Below, piece after piece: positions 15,687-24,366 of a stretch of DNA of 64,000 nt. This DNA is from Aliiroseovarius subalbicans. GTDB taxonomy: Bacteria; Pseudomonadota; Alphaproteobacteria; Rhodobacterales; Rhodobacteraceae. The stretch spans positions 372,001 to 436,000 of the forward strand of contig NZ_JALBYQ010000002.1 in NCBI RefSeq assembly GCF_022678625.1, read 5' to 3'. A program made the translations under genes and the position numbers. The stretch's first letter is position 1. Each line of letters starts with the position of its first letter. The notes under the pieces were generated by a model. The model was not told where the DNA came from. It saw only the letters and a list, made by a program, of their open reading frames with translations, and did not search any database.

Positions 15687-16658
15687 TCAGTCCATCAGGC
15701 CCAATTCCTTATAGGCCCGCTCGGCGCCCGGATGCAGCGGAGCGGACAGGCCGTCCTTGATCATCTGCGCGGCATCCAGATTGGCAAACGCCGGGTGCAG
15801 ACCGCGGAAGTCGTCCAGGTTGGCCAGAACCGCCTTGGCGACGACATAGGCCACGTCATCAGACACATCGGCCGAGGTCACGAAGGTCGCGCCAACACCG
15901 AAGGTGCGGGTGTCGTCCGGGTTACCAGCATAGGTGCCGCCCGGGATGACTGCAGTCCGGTAATACGGGTTCTCTTCGACCAGCTTGTCGATCCCCTCAC
16001 CATTCACCGAGATCAGTTTCACGTCACAGGTGGTGGTGGCTTCCTTGATCGCCGCGGCCGGGTGACCGATGGTATAGATCATCGCGTCGATGTTGCCGTC
16101 GCAGATCTGCTTGGCCATCTCGGACCCTTTGTATTCGGTCGCCAGCGCGAAATCGTCCATGGTCACACCGAAGGCGCCCATCACGACTTCCATCGTCGCA
16201 CGCTGGCCGGATCCGGGGTTACCCACGTTCACGCGCTTGCCCACAAGCTCTTCGAACTTGGTCACGCCGCTGTCGGCACGCACCAGAAGGGTGAAAGGCT
16301 CCGGGTGGACCGAGAACATCGCACGGATTTCCGGGAACGGATTGTCCTCGAATTTCGACGTGCCGTTGTAGGCATGGTACTGCCAGTCGGATTGGGCCAC
16401 GCCGAACTCAAGCTCACCGGCCTTGATCGTGTTGATGTTGTAGACCGAGCCGCCGGTGCTTTCGACCGCACAGCGGATGCCGTGCTCCTTGCGCGACTTG
16501 TTCACCAGACGGCAGATGGCACCGCCGGTCGGGTAATAAACGCCGGTGACGCCACCGGTCCCGATCGAGATGAATTGCTGATCAGCCGCCGAGGCTGCGC
16601 TGCCCAGCGAGATCGCCGCAGCTGCAACAAAGCCGCCGATGATTTTCGTATATTTCAT
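15687..16658 (-). CDS. TAXI-family TRAP transporter solute-binding protein
   Basis: 323 residues with a signal peptide (1-24, ASAA|DQQ). The mature protein has the TAXI-family N-terminus FISIGTGGVTGVYYPTGGAI, with further features such as ESTGGSVYNI, GNPGSGQRATMEVVM and GTYAGNPDDTRTFGVGA. It binds the substrate in the periplasm and hands it to the fused permease encoded next. Known TAXI substrates are few (glutamate, 2-oxoglutarate and other carboxylates), so the ligand is open. Its location next to an RpiR regulator, a BKACE enzyme and an aminotransferase suggests an amino or oxo acid. Confidence 0.93.
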   Translation of the reverse strand: MKYTKIIGGFVAAAAISLGSAASAADQQFISIGTGGVTGVYYPTGGAICRLVNKSRKEHGIRCAVESTGGSVYNINTIKAGELEFGVAQSDWQYHAYNGTSKFEDNPFPEIRAMFSVHPEPFTLLVRADSGVTKFEELVGKRVNVGNPGSGQRATMEVVMGAFGVTMDDFALATEYKGSEMAKQICDGNIDAMIYTIGHPAAAIKEATTTCDVKLISVNGEGIDKLVEENPYYRTAVIPGGTYAGNPDDTRTFGVGATFVTSADVSDDVAYVVAKAVLANLDDFRGLHPAFANLDAAQMIKDGLSAPLHPGAERAYKELGLMD

Positions 16659-16744
16659 GAATCACTCCCATTCGATTCAGCGCGTTTTGGGATCGCGCTT
16701 GTGCGTGAAGGTTCTGAAATGTTTGGGACGGAGTCACGAAAAAA

Positions 16745-17632
16745 CTAATGTTTTTTCTGCGCCACCCAATAGGCGTTGTTCTCTTTCCGCAAGGTTTCAT
16801 AGGATTTGATTCGCGCCCGCGCCGCATCCCCACCCCTTTGCATCAGAAGCGCGATCAGGGTTTCGATCACCGCCATCATGCCGCTAAAGCAGCCAAAATG
16901 GTGCGTACTCAGCACCGAGGCGACCAGGCTGAATTCCGGCGCAAGCTCGGGCGAAACGACCTCGCTATCGGTGATCAAAACCAGTTTCACCCCTTTTTCC
17001 TTGGCAAACCGACACGCTTCGATGGTTTCGCGGGAATAAGGCGTGATGGTTATCGCGATCAGCACATCACCCGGCCCCGCCTCGTTCAGATCATCGATTG
17101 CAGAATTCATGTGGCGCGGGATCAGGTGAAGGCTGGGGAGCGCCATCCGCCCGACATAGTGAAGGTAATACGCCATCGCATAACTTGAGCGCACAGCGGT
17201 CAGATAGACCCGATCCGCGGCGGTCAGAGCATCGGCAACCGCGTCCAATTCCTCGATCACTTGACGCTCCAACGAACGATCAACGATCGACATCGTGTTC
17301 TTCACCGCGTCCACATAGGTCGTGGCCAGCGGCGTGTCTGTGGCCACATCGTCCAACCAGGCCGGAGCAACCGCGTCGAAGCCGCCTGAAACCAGCGCAT
17401 GACGGAACGGCTGGCGAAACTCCTCGAAACCGGCGAACCCCATCGTTTTCGCTATGTTAACAAAGGTATAGGTGCTGACTTGCGCCTTGCGCGCGCTTTC
17501 GCGAATGGAATCCAATCCGAAATCGGACGGGTGGTCGATCACGTATTTCGCAGCGGTGCGCAATTGCGGCGCCAGATGCGCGATTTCGTCCTTCAATGAC
17601 GCCACAAGTCGGGATTTCAGGGTCGGATCCAT
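16745..17632 (-). CDS. RpiR/MurR-family regulator (HTH plus SIS domain)
   Basis: About 295 residues. The N-terminal RpiR helix-turn-helix has DSIRESARKAQVSTYTFVNI and MGFAGFEEFRQPF. The C-terminal SIS domain (about 115-250) has VLIAITITPYSRETIEACRF, where a sugar phosphate or other anionic effector would bind. I chose ATG 17632, which gives the usual RpiR N-terminus; AAAGG lies about 11 bases upstream. It is divergent from the BKACE/aminotransferase pair and upstream of the TAXI-TRAP-UspA genes on the same strand. It probably controls both sides through the palindrome at 17657-17672. The effector is unknown. Confidence 0.88.
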   Translation of the reverse strand: MDPTLKSRLVASLKDEIAHLAPQLRTAAKYVIDHPSDFGLDSIRESARKAQVSTYTFVNIAKTMGFAGFEEFRQPFRHALVSGGFDAVAPAWLDDVATDTPLATTYVDAVKNTMSIVDRSLERQVIEELDAVADALTAADRVYLTAVRSSYAMAYYLHYVGRMALPSLHLIPRHMNSAIDDLNEAGPGDVLIAITITPYSRETIEACRFAKEKGVKLVLITDSEVVSPELAPEFSLVASVLSTHHFGCFSGMMAVIETLIALLMQRGGDAARARIKSYETLRKENNAYWVAQKKH

Positions 17633-17656
17633 GCTGATTCGCCTTTCGCAACAACG

Positions 17657-17672
17657 AATAACATATGTTATT
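17657..17672. promoter_or_regulatory. Perfect 16-bp AT-rich palindrome, probable RpiR operator
   Basis: AATAACATATGTTATT is a perfect dyad located 24 bp upstream of the RpiR start and 74 bp upstream of the BKACE start, the only space between the divergent genes. RpiR proteins bind as dimers or tetramers to AT-rich inverted repeats, so autoregulation and control of the catabolic genes is likely. A TTGACA (17684-17689) next to it could be the -35 of the rightward promoter, though the -10 is poor. Confidence 0.6.
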
Positions 17673-17746
17673 TTTCTGCGCGATTGACAGAAATTGTAAT
17701 TCACTTCCAAATCGAACGACAAACCACCCCTCCACCGGAGATCCGA

Positions 17747-18529
17747 ATGGGAACCGCGTTTGACCTGATGGTCGCCCCGAACGGCGCACGCCTTGGCAAA
17801 GCTGATCACCCCGCCGTGCCCTGCACGGCCGAGGAGCTATCGCGCACTGCCGCCGCCTGCGCCGCTGCGGGCGCGGGGGCAATTCACCTGCACGTGCGCG
17901 ACGCCGACGGGCATCATGCACTGGACGCGAACCTGTATGACAAGGCCATTGCTGCCGTGGCGCAGCGCACGCCGATCCGGGTGCAGATGTCGACCGAAGC
18001 GGTGGGCATCTTCGATGTCCCGACCCAGATCGAATGCCTGCGCGCTGTGAAGGCGCCGGATGCCAGCATTGCCTTGCGTGAAATAACCCGCCGCCCGGAC
18101 CTTCTGACCGAAGCATATAAGGTGGTCGAGGCAAACGGAACGGACGTGCAGCACATCCTCTATGACGCGGCCGACCTGGAGCTTCTGCTCCAGTATTTCG
18201 ATCAGGGGCTGATCGCGCCACGGTCGCGCCGGGTGCTGTTCGTTCTTGGCCGCTACAGCGAACATCAGGTGGCCACCCCGGACGATCTGACCCCGTTCCT
18301 GGCCGTGCCTGGCGCGCGTGACCTGACCTGGTCGGTCTGCGCCTTCGGCCCGAAAGAACATGACTGCTTGATGGCGGCTTTGAACACCGGCGGCCACGCG
18401 CGCATCGGGTTTGAAAACAACACCATCGCCGCCGACGGCACGCCCTACCCTGACAATGCCGCATCGGTCGCGGCCTTTGTCGAAACCGCCGCAAGGGCCG
18501 GGTTCCAACCGCGACGGGTGATGCCATGA
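17747..18529 (+). CDS. BKACE-family (DUF849) beta-keto acid cleavage enzyme
   Basis: About 260 residues, a TIM barrel of the 3-keto-5-aminohexanoate cleavage enzyme (Kce/BKACE) family. The metal-binding HLHVRDADG (His47, His49) and RVQMSTEAVG are visible. Family members condense a beta-keto acid with acetyl-CoA and split it into acetoacetate and an acyl- or aminoacyl-CoA. The ATG at 17747 has CGGAG 7 bases upstream. It is slightly shorter than most members (270-310), so it may belong to a divergent subgroup. It overlaps the aminotransferase start by 4 bp. The substrate is probably the oxo acid made by that enzyme, but this is inference. Confidence 0.85.
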   Translation: MGTAFDLMVAPNGARLGKADHPAVPCTAEELSRTAAACAAAGAGAIHLHVRDADGHHALDANLYDKAIAAVAQRTPIRVQMSTEAVGIFDVPTQIECLRAVKAPDASIALREITRRPDLLTEAYKVVEANGTDVQHILYDAADLELLLQYFDQGLIAPRSRRVLFVLGRYSEHQVATPDDLTPFLAVPGARDLTWSVCAFGPKEHDCLMAALNTGGHARIGFENNTIAADGTPYPDNAASVAAFVETAARAGFQPRRVMP

Positions 18530-19845
18530 GCCACGTTTTTCCCCGCAACATCGCGACCCCGCCCCCCACCGCCGTGGGGGCCGAGGGCTGTTACCTGATC
18601 GACGCGAACGGCAAGCGGTATTTCGACGGTTCGGGTGGCGCCGCGGTGTCCTGTTTGGGTCACGGCGACCCCGAGATCATCCGTGCGGTGCAGGATCAGG
18701 CCCAACGCTTGGCCTTTGCCCATACCGGGTTTTTCACCACCGACCCGGCCGAGGAGCTGGCGGATCTGCTGATCAAACATGCTCCCGGCGACCTGGACCG
18801 GGTCTATTTCGTCTCTGGCGGCTCCGAAGCGACCGAGGCCGCGATGAAGCTGGCCCGACAATATCATCTTGAGCGCGGCGAACCGCAGCGCCGCCACGTG
18901 ATTGCGCGGCGCCAAAGCTACCACGGGAACACGCTGGGCGCGCTGGCGGCGGGCGGCAACCAATGGCGTCGGGCGCAGTTTCAACCGATCCTGATCGACA
19001 TCACCCATATCGCGCCCTGCTATGAATATGCCGAACGGCCCGAGGGTGAGAGCAGCTTTGACTATGGTCAGCGCGTGGCGCAGGAGTTGGAGGACGAGAT
19101 CCTGCGGTTGGGGTCCGACACGGTCATGGCCTTCCTGGCCGAACCCGTCGTCGGCGCGACGCTGGGCGCGGTGCCGGCCGTTGAAGGGTATTTCAAACGT
19201 ATCCGTGAGATTTGCGACCAATACGGCGTGCTTTTGATCCTTGACGAAGTCATGTGCGGCATGGGGCGCACCGGGCATCTGTTCGCCTGTGACGGCGACG
19301 ACGTCGCGCCGGACATTCTGTGTATCGCCAAGGGATTGGGGGCCGGGTATCAGCCGATCGGCGCAATGCTGTGCACCCGCAAAATATATGACACAATCGC
19401 CGAGGGCAGCGGGTATTTCCAGCACGGTCACACCTATATCGGCCATCCGGTCGCCTGCGCAGCGGCCCTGGCGGTGACGCGCGCCATTCTGGATCGCGGG
19501 CTGGTGCCACGGGTTCAGACGCTGGGGCGCGCGCTGAAGGGCGCGCTGGAGGATCGCTTTGGCAACCACCCCCATGTGGGCGACATTCGCGGTCGGGGCT
19601 TGTTCCTGGGGATGGAACTTGTCGCCGACCGGGCCGGGAAAACGCCCCTGCCCCCGGACAGAAAGACCGCCGCGCGCTTCAAGGCCGCTGCGTTCGAGGC
19701 CGGGCTGGTCTGCTACCCGATGGGTGGCACACGCGATGGCGTGCAGGGTGATCACGTTCTTCTGGCCCCGCCCTTCATCATGACCCACGACCATATCGGC
19801 GAGATCACCGACAAGCTGGACACGGCCCTGCGTCAGGTCACCTGA
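18526..19845 (+). CDS. Class III pyridoxal-phosphate aminotransferase
   Basis: 439 residues. Class III signatures are present: GGSEATEAAMKLARQYH (phosphate-binding region), LILDEVMCGMGRTGHLFA (the Asp that contacts the PLP nitrogen) and CIAKGLGAGYQPIGA with the Schiff-base lysine. The family acts on omega- and beta-amino groups using pyruvate or 2-oxoglutarate as acceptor. The start overlaps the BKACE stop (ATGA), so the two enzymes are made together and probably act in sequence: transamination of an imported amino acid to a beta-keto acid, then BKACE cleavage. The actual amino acid is not evident. Confidence 0.9.
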   Translation: MSHVFPRNIATPPPTAVGAEGCYLIDANGKRYFDGSGGAAVSCLGHGDPEIIRAVQDQAQRLAFAHTGFFTTDPAEELADLLIKHAPGDLDRVYFVSGGSEATEAAMKLARQYHLERGEPQRRHVIARRQSYHGNTLGALAAGGNQWRRAQFQPILIDITHIAPCYEYAERPEGESSFDYGQRVAQELEDEILRLGSDTVMAFLAEPVVGATLGAVPAVEGYFKRIREICDQYGVLLILDEVMCGMGRTGHLFACDGDDVAPDILCIAKGLGAGYQPIGAMLCTRKIYDTIAEGSGYFQHGHTYIGHPVACAAALAVTRAILDRGLVPRVQTLGRALKGALEDRFGNHPHVGDIRGRGLFLGMELVADRAGKTPLPPDRKTAARFKAAAFEAGLVCYPMGGTRDGVQGDHVLLAPPFIMTHDHIGEITDKLDTALRQVT

Positions 19846-19950
19846 GCACCGGACCTGCGCCAAGTTGCGCGATGGAAGCCCGGTGGACAGCTGATATACC
19901 CGGACGAGATGGGGCCTTTACCTGGCCCAGTGTTCCCGCGAGGTTCGGCA

Positions 19951-21129
19951 ATGCGCGCGACGCGCCTGAGCAACATTCAGTGGTTCCTGAACCGCTCGCA
20001 CCACATCGCCTATATGGCGTTTGTCGTGCCCGGACACCCGACGCCGGATGAGGTCGCCGGGTTACTGGATGAGCTTATGGCGGTGTTCCCCCGGCTAAGC
20101 TGTGAGGTTGATCTGGCTCGATCGCAGAGCTTTCACGCCCGGCAAGGCAACACCGACGACCTGCTGGACCTGCGCCCGCCACAGGACTTTGCCCGGGCGC
20201 TTGCCGGACTGCTTGCCGACCTGGCTGAGCCTTTCACGCCAGGATTGAAGCCGACCTTTCACTGTAGCGTCGTGCCATCACGAACCCGAAAGGAAACGCT
20301 CCTGTTCTTCTCGGCGCCGCATGCCGCCATCGAAGGCATCGACGTGCTGAAGCTGGGTACGCCCACGCGTGAGCGGGTTGCGCCGACGCACGCGGCCCGG
20401 CTGAAACGGGGCACTTTGGCCATTCTTACATTGCCCCTGGGGGTCTTGCAGATTGGTCTTGCGCCACTGCTGGCCCGGCCACGCCACCGGTTCGCGCGGC
20501 GGATCTTGTCGGTTGATCGCCAAAGCCTGCGCGCGGCCAGCGGCGCGGCTGGGGTCAGTTGGCAGGGGCTCTTGATGGCCAGCATGGTGAACAGCGGATG
20601 CGGTGCTGTGCAGATGCGCCTTCGCCTGCCCTGCCCGGTGGCCGTTTCCGAAGTGCCAAAACTGCGCTCAGGCCTCGATGATCATTCGATCCAGTTCAGA
20701 ATGCGCCTAGGGGTTCTGCGACCAGATGCGGACTTGATCCAACTAGCCCGCTGCTGCGACCGGAAACTTCAGCCCCGCGAAAAACGCCGCCTTTCGCTTT
20801 ACGACATCATCACCGCCGGGCTGCCGCTTCACCGCAAGCTGGCCACATGGTTGCCAGCCCTTTACCCCGCGCGCAGCTTTCAATACTTCCCGACCAGCCT
20901 CAGTTTTTCGGTGGTGCCCCCGATCCGCACACATCGCTTTGCGGGTCTTGCAGGGGCGACTTGCATCGGCTCGGGCTCGAACACCCCTGCCTTGACGTCC
21001 TGCATCGTGACCCAGTCGCACGGACGGGTATATATGAGTCTGAACCTGCCTGCCGACAATGATGCCCCCGTTGCCGCGATCTGCAGCCAATTGGCCGACG
21101 TTGGCATCGACTGTGAGGTCATGATCTAA
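19951..21129 (+). CDS. Condensation/WS-DGAT-fold acyltransferase-like protein with degenerate active-site motif
   Basis: About 392 residues. I do not recognise a named family, but the layout resembles the chloramphenicol acetyltransferase-like fold shared by wax ester synthases and condensation domains: an N-terminal SNIQWFLNRSHHIAYMAFVV, a central APHAAIEGID where HHxxxDG is expected (first His replaced by Pro, Asp by Glu128), and a C-terminal beta-rich end with TNxxG-like SNTPALTSCIVTQSHGRVYM. Acyl transfer is therefore possible but uncertain. The ATG at 19951 has GAGG 7 bases upstream. It converges on the AlkB-like gene; the two stops share CTAA. Association with lipid or hydrocarbon modification is inferred only from that neighbour. 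Confidence 0.5.
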   Translation: MRATRLSNIQWFLNRSHHIAYMAFVVPGHPTPDEVAGLLDELMAVFPRLSCEVDLARSQSFHARQGNTDDLLDLRPPQDFARALAGLLADLAEPFTPGLKPTFHCSVVPSRTRKETLLFFSAPHAAIEGIDVLKLGTPTRERVAPTHAARLKRGTLAILTLPLGVLQIGLAPLLARPRHRFARRILSVDRQSLRAASGAAGVSWQGLLMASMVNSGCGAVQMRLRLPCPVAVSEVPKLRSGLDDHSIQFRMRLGVLRPDADLIQLARCCDRKLQPREKRRLSLYDIITAGLPLHRKLATWLPALYPARSFQYFPTSLSFSVVPPIRTHRFAGLAGATCIGSGSNTPALTSCIVTQSHGRVYMSLNLPADNDAPVAAICSQLADVGIDCEVMI

Positions 21130-22214
21130 AGCTGCTTCAAGAGTGCCAGTTCTTCTTCGGTCGCAAAGTCACGGTCCCACCGGGCCAGATGCGGCTTCAT
21201 GAACCAGAACCACAGCGGCGGGATGGCCGCGATGGCGCACAACACGCTGGGACCGACCGGTAGCCGGGGGTGATCCGCCTGCGCTTCGATTTCCCAGAAA
21301 TGCCAGCCGGGGTGCAGGTGGTGCTGCGAATGCTGGGTGATGTTGAAGGCAAAGCCCGAGCTGATCGCGCGGCGCGACGACCAGGCATGGCGTGCCTCAT
21401 ACGGTCCGGTATCCGACCGCATCAACCCATAGTGCGCCACATAGTTGAAGCCTTCGATCAGAAAGATCCCGATCACGCCACCGACAAATGCGGCGGCCAG
21501 ACCGGGAAGCCCGGCCAGGGCAAGCGCTGTGAACAGATAGAGCGCCTCGAACAGATGCCCGCGCAGCGCGCGATTGCGCAGGCTGATCACCAGCTGCCCC
21601 CGCCGCCCCAACCGCGTGGCCTCGGCCTGCGCGGCGTTCACGTTGCTGGCCCAAAAGGATTTGACCGCGAAGCTCCAGAAATCCTGACCGCGTGTACCCG
21701 AGGCGGGGTCGTGGCGCCGGGTCGCCTCGCGGTGGTGCGTGTGCATGTGATCGATGGTGATCGTGGAATGCAGGCTGAGCGCACTCAGAAGCCGCGAGAT
21801 GGTCAGATCATACCAAGTCAGCCGGTGCATGAATTCATGCGACAGGTTCCCGCCAGCGGCCCCGGTGAACACCCCCAACGTGGCAATCGCCGCGACCAGA
21901 GTGCCAAGGGACAGGGGCGTTTGCCCCAACAGGACCAGCACGCCGATGACCAAACCAACCTGCAACGCAGCCGAAACATACAGGATCGGCGCGCCCCAGC
22001 GATCAAGGCTGGACAGGTCTGTGACATGGGATCGGTCCGGGATCCAGTCGCAGATCACGGCCAGCACCACGAACAGGACCGGGCTGATCCACAGAAATGC
22101 CTCGCCCAGACCCACGGTCACCAGCGCAACTAACTGAAGCGCCGGAAAAATAAGGTATTTCACCGGCGCAAACGGGACTGCGCGGTCCGAAGCGTCAGCG
22201 CCTTGTGCAAGCAT
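21126..22214 (-). CDS. AlkB-like membrane non-haem di-iron monooxygenase (alkane hydroxylase / desaturase superfamily)
   Basis: 362 residues with about six membrane helices. The histidine boxes of membrane di-iron enzymes are at 126-130 (HEFMH), 156-161 (HMHTHH) and 294-299 (QHSQHH), plus the AlkB-type NYVAHYG at 257-263, which separates AlkB-like hydroxylases from ordinary desaturases. The family inserts oxygen into terminal C-H bonds of alkanes or related chains, taking electrons from rubredoxin or ferredoxin. No rubredoxin gene is nearby. It is shorter than classical AlkB (about 400) and the second box (HMHTHH rather than EHVRGHH) is unusual, so the substrate may not be an alkane. GGAGG precedes the ATG by 8 bases. 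Confidence 0.82.
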   Translation of the reverse strand: MLAQGADASDRAVPFAPVKYLIFPALQLVALVTVGLGEAFLWISPVLFVVLAVICDWIPDRSHVTDLSSLDRWGAPILYVSAALQVGLVIGVLVLLGQTPLSLGTLVAAIATLGVFTGAAGGNLSHEFMHRLTWYDLTISRLLSALSLHSTITIDHMHTHHREATRRHDPASGTRGQDFWSFAVKSFWASNVNAAQAEATRLGRRGQLVISLRNRALRGHLFEALYLFTALALAGLPGLAAAFVGGVIGIFLIEGFNYVAHYGLMRSDTGPYEARHAWSSRRAISSGFAFNITQHSQHHLHPGWHFWEIEAQADHPRLPVGPSVLCAIAAIPPLWFWFMKPHLARWDRDFATEEELALLKQL

Positions 22215-22459
22215 GTTCCACCCTCCCCGGGGTCGTGAAACTGAAACGTCAGGGACATTTTACCGCGGAAACAGTGCCGGGGGTATGACGGGTGTCAAGT
22301 TCGGCATGCCCGATTGCGGCACCGAGATCTGACTTTTCGCCTTGCGTCATATCCGGGAAAGAAGGGCTTGAGCGCCCTTGCCGTCTGAACAACAATGCCG
22401 ACGTCCACCGAAGCGGAACCGACCCGGTTCCCGACAGAAAAACCCACAGGAGCCGCCCC

Positions 22460-23755
22460 ATGACCAACCCTCGTATCCTCATCGCTGGCGGGGGCATCGG
22501 CGGCCTGTCGCTTGCCCTGACCCTGCACCAGATCGGTGTGCCCTGCGTGGTGTTCGAAGCGGTGCGCGAATTGCGCCCACTAGGGGTCGGCATCAACCTG
22601 CAACCCAACGCGGTGCGCGAATTGTTCGACCTGGGGCTGGACGAAAACGCGTTGGAACAGGTCGGTCTGCCGGTGCGCGAATGGGCCCTGGTGGGGCAGA
22701 ACGGCCACGACATCCACGCCGAGCCGCGCGGCACGGACGCCGGATACAACTGGCCGCAATACGCGGTGCATCGCGGTGATTTCCACATGCTGCTCTATCG
22801 CAGTTTCACCGAACGCGCCGGGGCGGATGCGGTGCGGCTGGGCCAACGCGTCACCGGCTATGAGACGGGCGACGACGGCAGCGTCACAGCGCTGATCCAG
22901 CACGCCGATGGCACCACCTCGCGCGAAAACGGGGCGCTTTTGATCGGCGCCGATGGCATCCATTCGGCGGTGCGCGCGCAGATGCACCCGGACCAGCCAC
23001 CGATCCACTGGGGTGGCGCGGTCATGTGGCGCGGCACCACGCGGGCGAAGCCGATCCGCTCGGGGTCGTCCTTCGTCGGGCTTGGCACCGACAAGCAGCG
23101 CATGGTGATCTATCCGATCTCGCCCCCGGACCCCGACACCGGGCTGGCGCGCATCAACTGGATCGCCGAGGTGGTGCACGACGACCCCGATGCGCGCGAT
23201 GCGGTGGGGTGGTTCCGGCAGGTCGACGTGTCAGACTTCGCACATCACTTTGACGACTGGAAATATGACTGGCTGGACGTGCCCGCGCTGCTGCGCGGCG
23301 CTGACGTGACCTATGAGAACCCGATGATCGACCGCGACCCGGTCAGCACCTGGCGCGACGGCGCGGTGGCGCTGATGGGCGATGCGGCGCATGCGATGTA
23401 TCCCACGGGGTCGAACGGCGCCAGCCAGGCGGTGATCGACGCGCGCGTGCTGGGCGCCTGCCTGTTGCAGCATGGCGTGACCCAGGCCGCACTGGCGGCT
23501 TATGACGACCAGCTGTGCGCCCCGGTGTCCGAACTGATCCTGCGCAATCGCGGCGCGGGGCCGTTCGGGCTTCTCAACATGGTTGCGGAACGCTGCGGTG
23601 GGGTCTTCGACAACATCGATGATGTGATTTCACCGCAAGAGCGCGCCGAATTCCTGGCCGGATACAAGTCCGCCGCCGGCTTCGCGATCGAGGCGCTGAA
23701 TGCGGCCCCCCGGACCATCGCGCCGGGGGCAAAGGTCACCCGCACACCCGGTTGA
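22460..23755 (+). CDS. FAD-dependent aromatic-type monooxygenase (salicylate hydroxylase-like)
   Basis: About 431 residues, class A flavoprotein monooxygenase. The dinucleotide fold motif IAGGGIGGLSLAL is at 8-20, the DG motif is LIGADGIHSAVRAQM, and the second FAD motif is GDAAHAMYPTGSNGASQA. Such enzymes hydroxylate phenolic or heteroaromatic compounds with NAD(P)H and O2 in the cytoplasm. The ATG at 22460 has CAGGAG 7 bases upstream, and the usual N-terminus of the family begins there. It is divergent from the AlkB-like gene and 44 bp before porG. No ring-cleavage gene is adjacent, so the substrate is open. Confidence 0.9.
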   Translation: MTNPRILIAGGGIGGLSLALTLHQIGVPCVVFEAVRELRPLGVGINLQPNAVRELFDLGLDENALEQVGLPVREWALVGQNGHDIHAEPRGTDAGYNWPQYAVHRGDFHMLLYRSFTERAGADAVRLGQRVTGYETGDDGSVTALIQHADGTTSRENGALLIGADGIHSAVRAQMHPDQPPIHWGGAVMWRGTTRAKPIRSGSSFVGLGTDKQRMVIYPISPPDPDTGLARINWIAEVVHDDPDARDAVGWFRQVDVSDFAHHFDDWKYDWLDVPALLRGADVTYENPMIDRDPVSTWRDGAVALMGDAAHAMYPTGSNGASQAVIDARVLGACLLQHGVTQAALAAYDDQLCAPVSELILRNRGAGPFGLLNMVAERCGGVFDNIDDVISPQERAEFLAGYKSAAGFAIEALNAAPRTIAPGAKVTRTPG

Positions 23756-23765
23756 TCTTGATCAT
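23752..23765. promoter_or_regulatory. Possible FNR-like box upstream of the 2-oxoacid oxidoreductase operon
   Basis: TTGATCTTGATCAT matches TTGAT-N4-ATCAA at nine of ten positions. It overlaps the monooxygenase stop and is centred 41-42 bp before the first base of the porG start codon. With a class II position the transcript would begin at or near the ATG. About two such one-mismatch sites are expected by chance in 64 kb, so this stays tentative. Confidence 0.3.
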
Positions 23766-23799
23766 TTGGACAAAGGTCAGGGTCTGATACCGTGGAGGC

Positions 23800-24366
23800 A
23801 TGAAAGAGTTTCGCATCCACGGTCGCGGGGGGCAGGGCAGCGTCGCCGCTGCCTACCTGCTTGCCGCCGCCGCATTCGAGGCGGGCTTTACCTGTCAGGC
23901 GTTTCCGGCCTTCGGTGCCGAACGCCGCGGGGCGCCCGTCACCGCCTTTGTTCGCATCGACAAGGCCCCGATCCATCTGCGCAGTCAGGTGCATTCGCCC
24001 GATTTTCTGATCGTGCAGGATGCCACGCTGTTGCATGACCCGGCGCTGACAGCCGGTTTGAAGGACGGTGGTGGGATGCTGGTCAACTCGACCCGCGCCA
24101 GCGAAGACGTCGCCAAGGAGTTCGGCTGCAAGGCAATCTGCTTGCCTGCCACGGAATTGGCGATGGAAGAGATCGGTCGCCCGATCCCGAACACCGCCCT
24201 TCTGGCCGGGTTCCTGACCCTGACCGACCTGTTGCCGCAAGAGGCGCTGGCCGCCGCGTTGAAAGACCGGTTCAAGGGTGACGTTCTGCAAAAGAACCTG
24301 TCGCTGATCGCCCGCGCCGCCGATGCGGTGCCCCACGGCATCTGGAAGGAGGCCGAAGATGCGTAA
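23800..24366 (+). CDS. 2-oxoacid:acceptor oxidoreductase, gamma subunit
   Basis: 188 residues. The N-terminal FRIHGRGGQGSVAAAYLLA and QAFPAFGAERRGAPVTAFVR are the conserved parts of pyruvate/ketoacid:ferredoxin oxidoreductase gamma chains, which contact the CoA and the other subunits. It is first in a four-gene operon with alpha, beta and a flavin subunit; the end overlaps the alpha start by 8 bp. GGAGG lies only one base before the ATG, closer than usual, so translation initiation may be weak or use another site. The enzyme oxidatively decarboxylates a 2-oxo acid to acyl-CoA in the cytoplasm. Confidence 0.9.
   Translation: MKEFRIHGRGGQGSVAAAYLLAAAAFEAGFTCQAFPAFGAERRGAPVTAFVRIDKAPIHLRSQVHSPDFLIVQDATLLHDPALTAGLKDGGGMLVNSTRASEDVAKEFGCKAICLPATELAMEEIGRPIPNTALLAGFLTLTDLLPQEALAAALKDRFKGDVLQKNLSLIARAADAVPHGIWKEAEDA

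Noticed and set aside
22293-22298. TTGACA on the minus strand upstream of the AlkB-like gene as a promoter -35
   Set aside because: No acceptable -10 lies 16-18 bp downstream.
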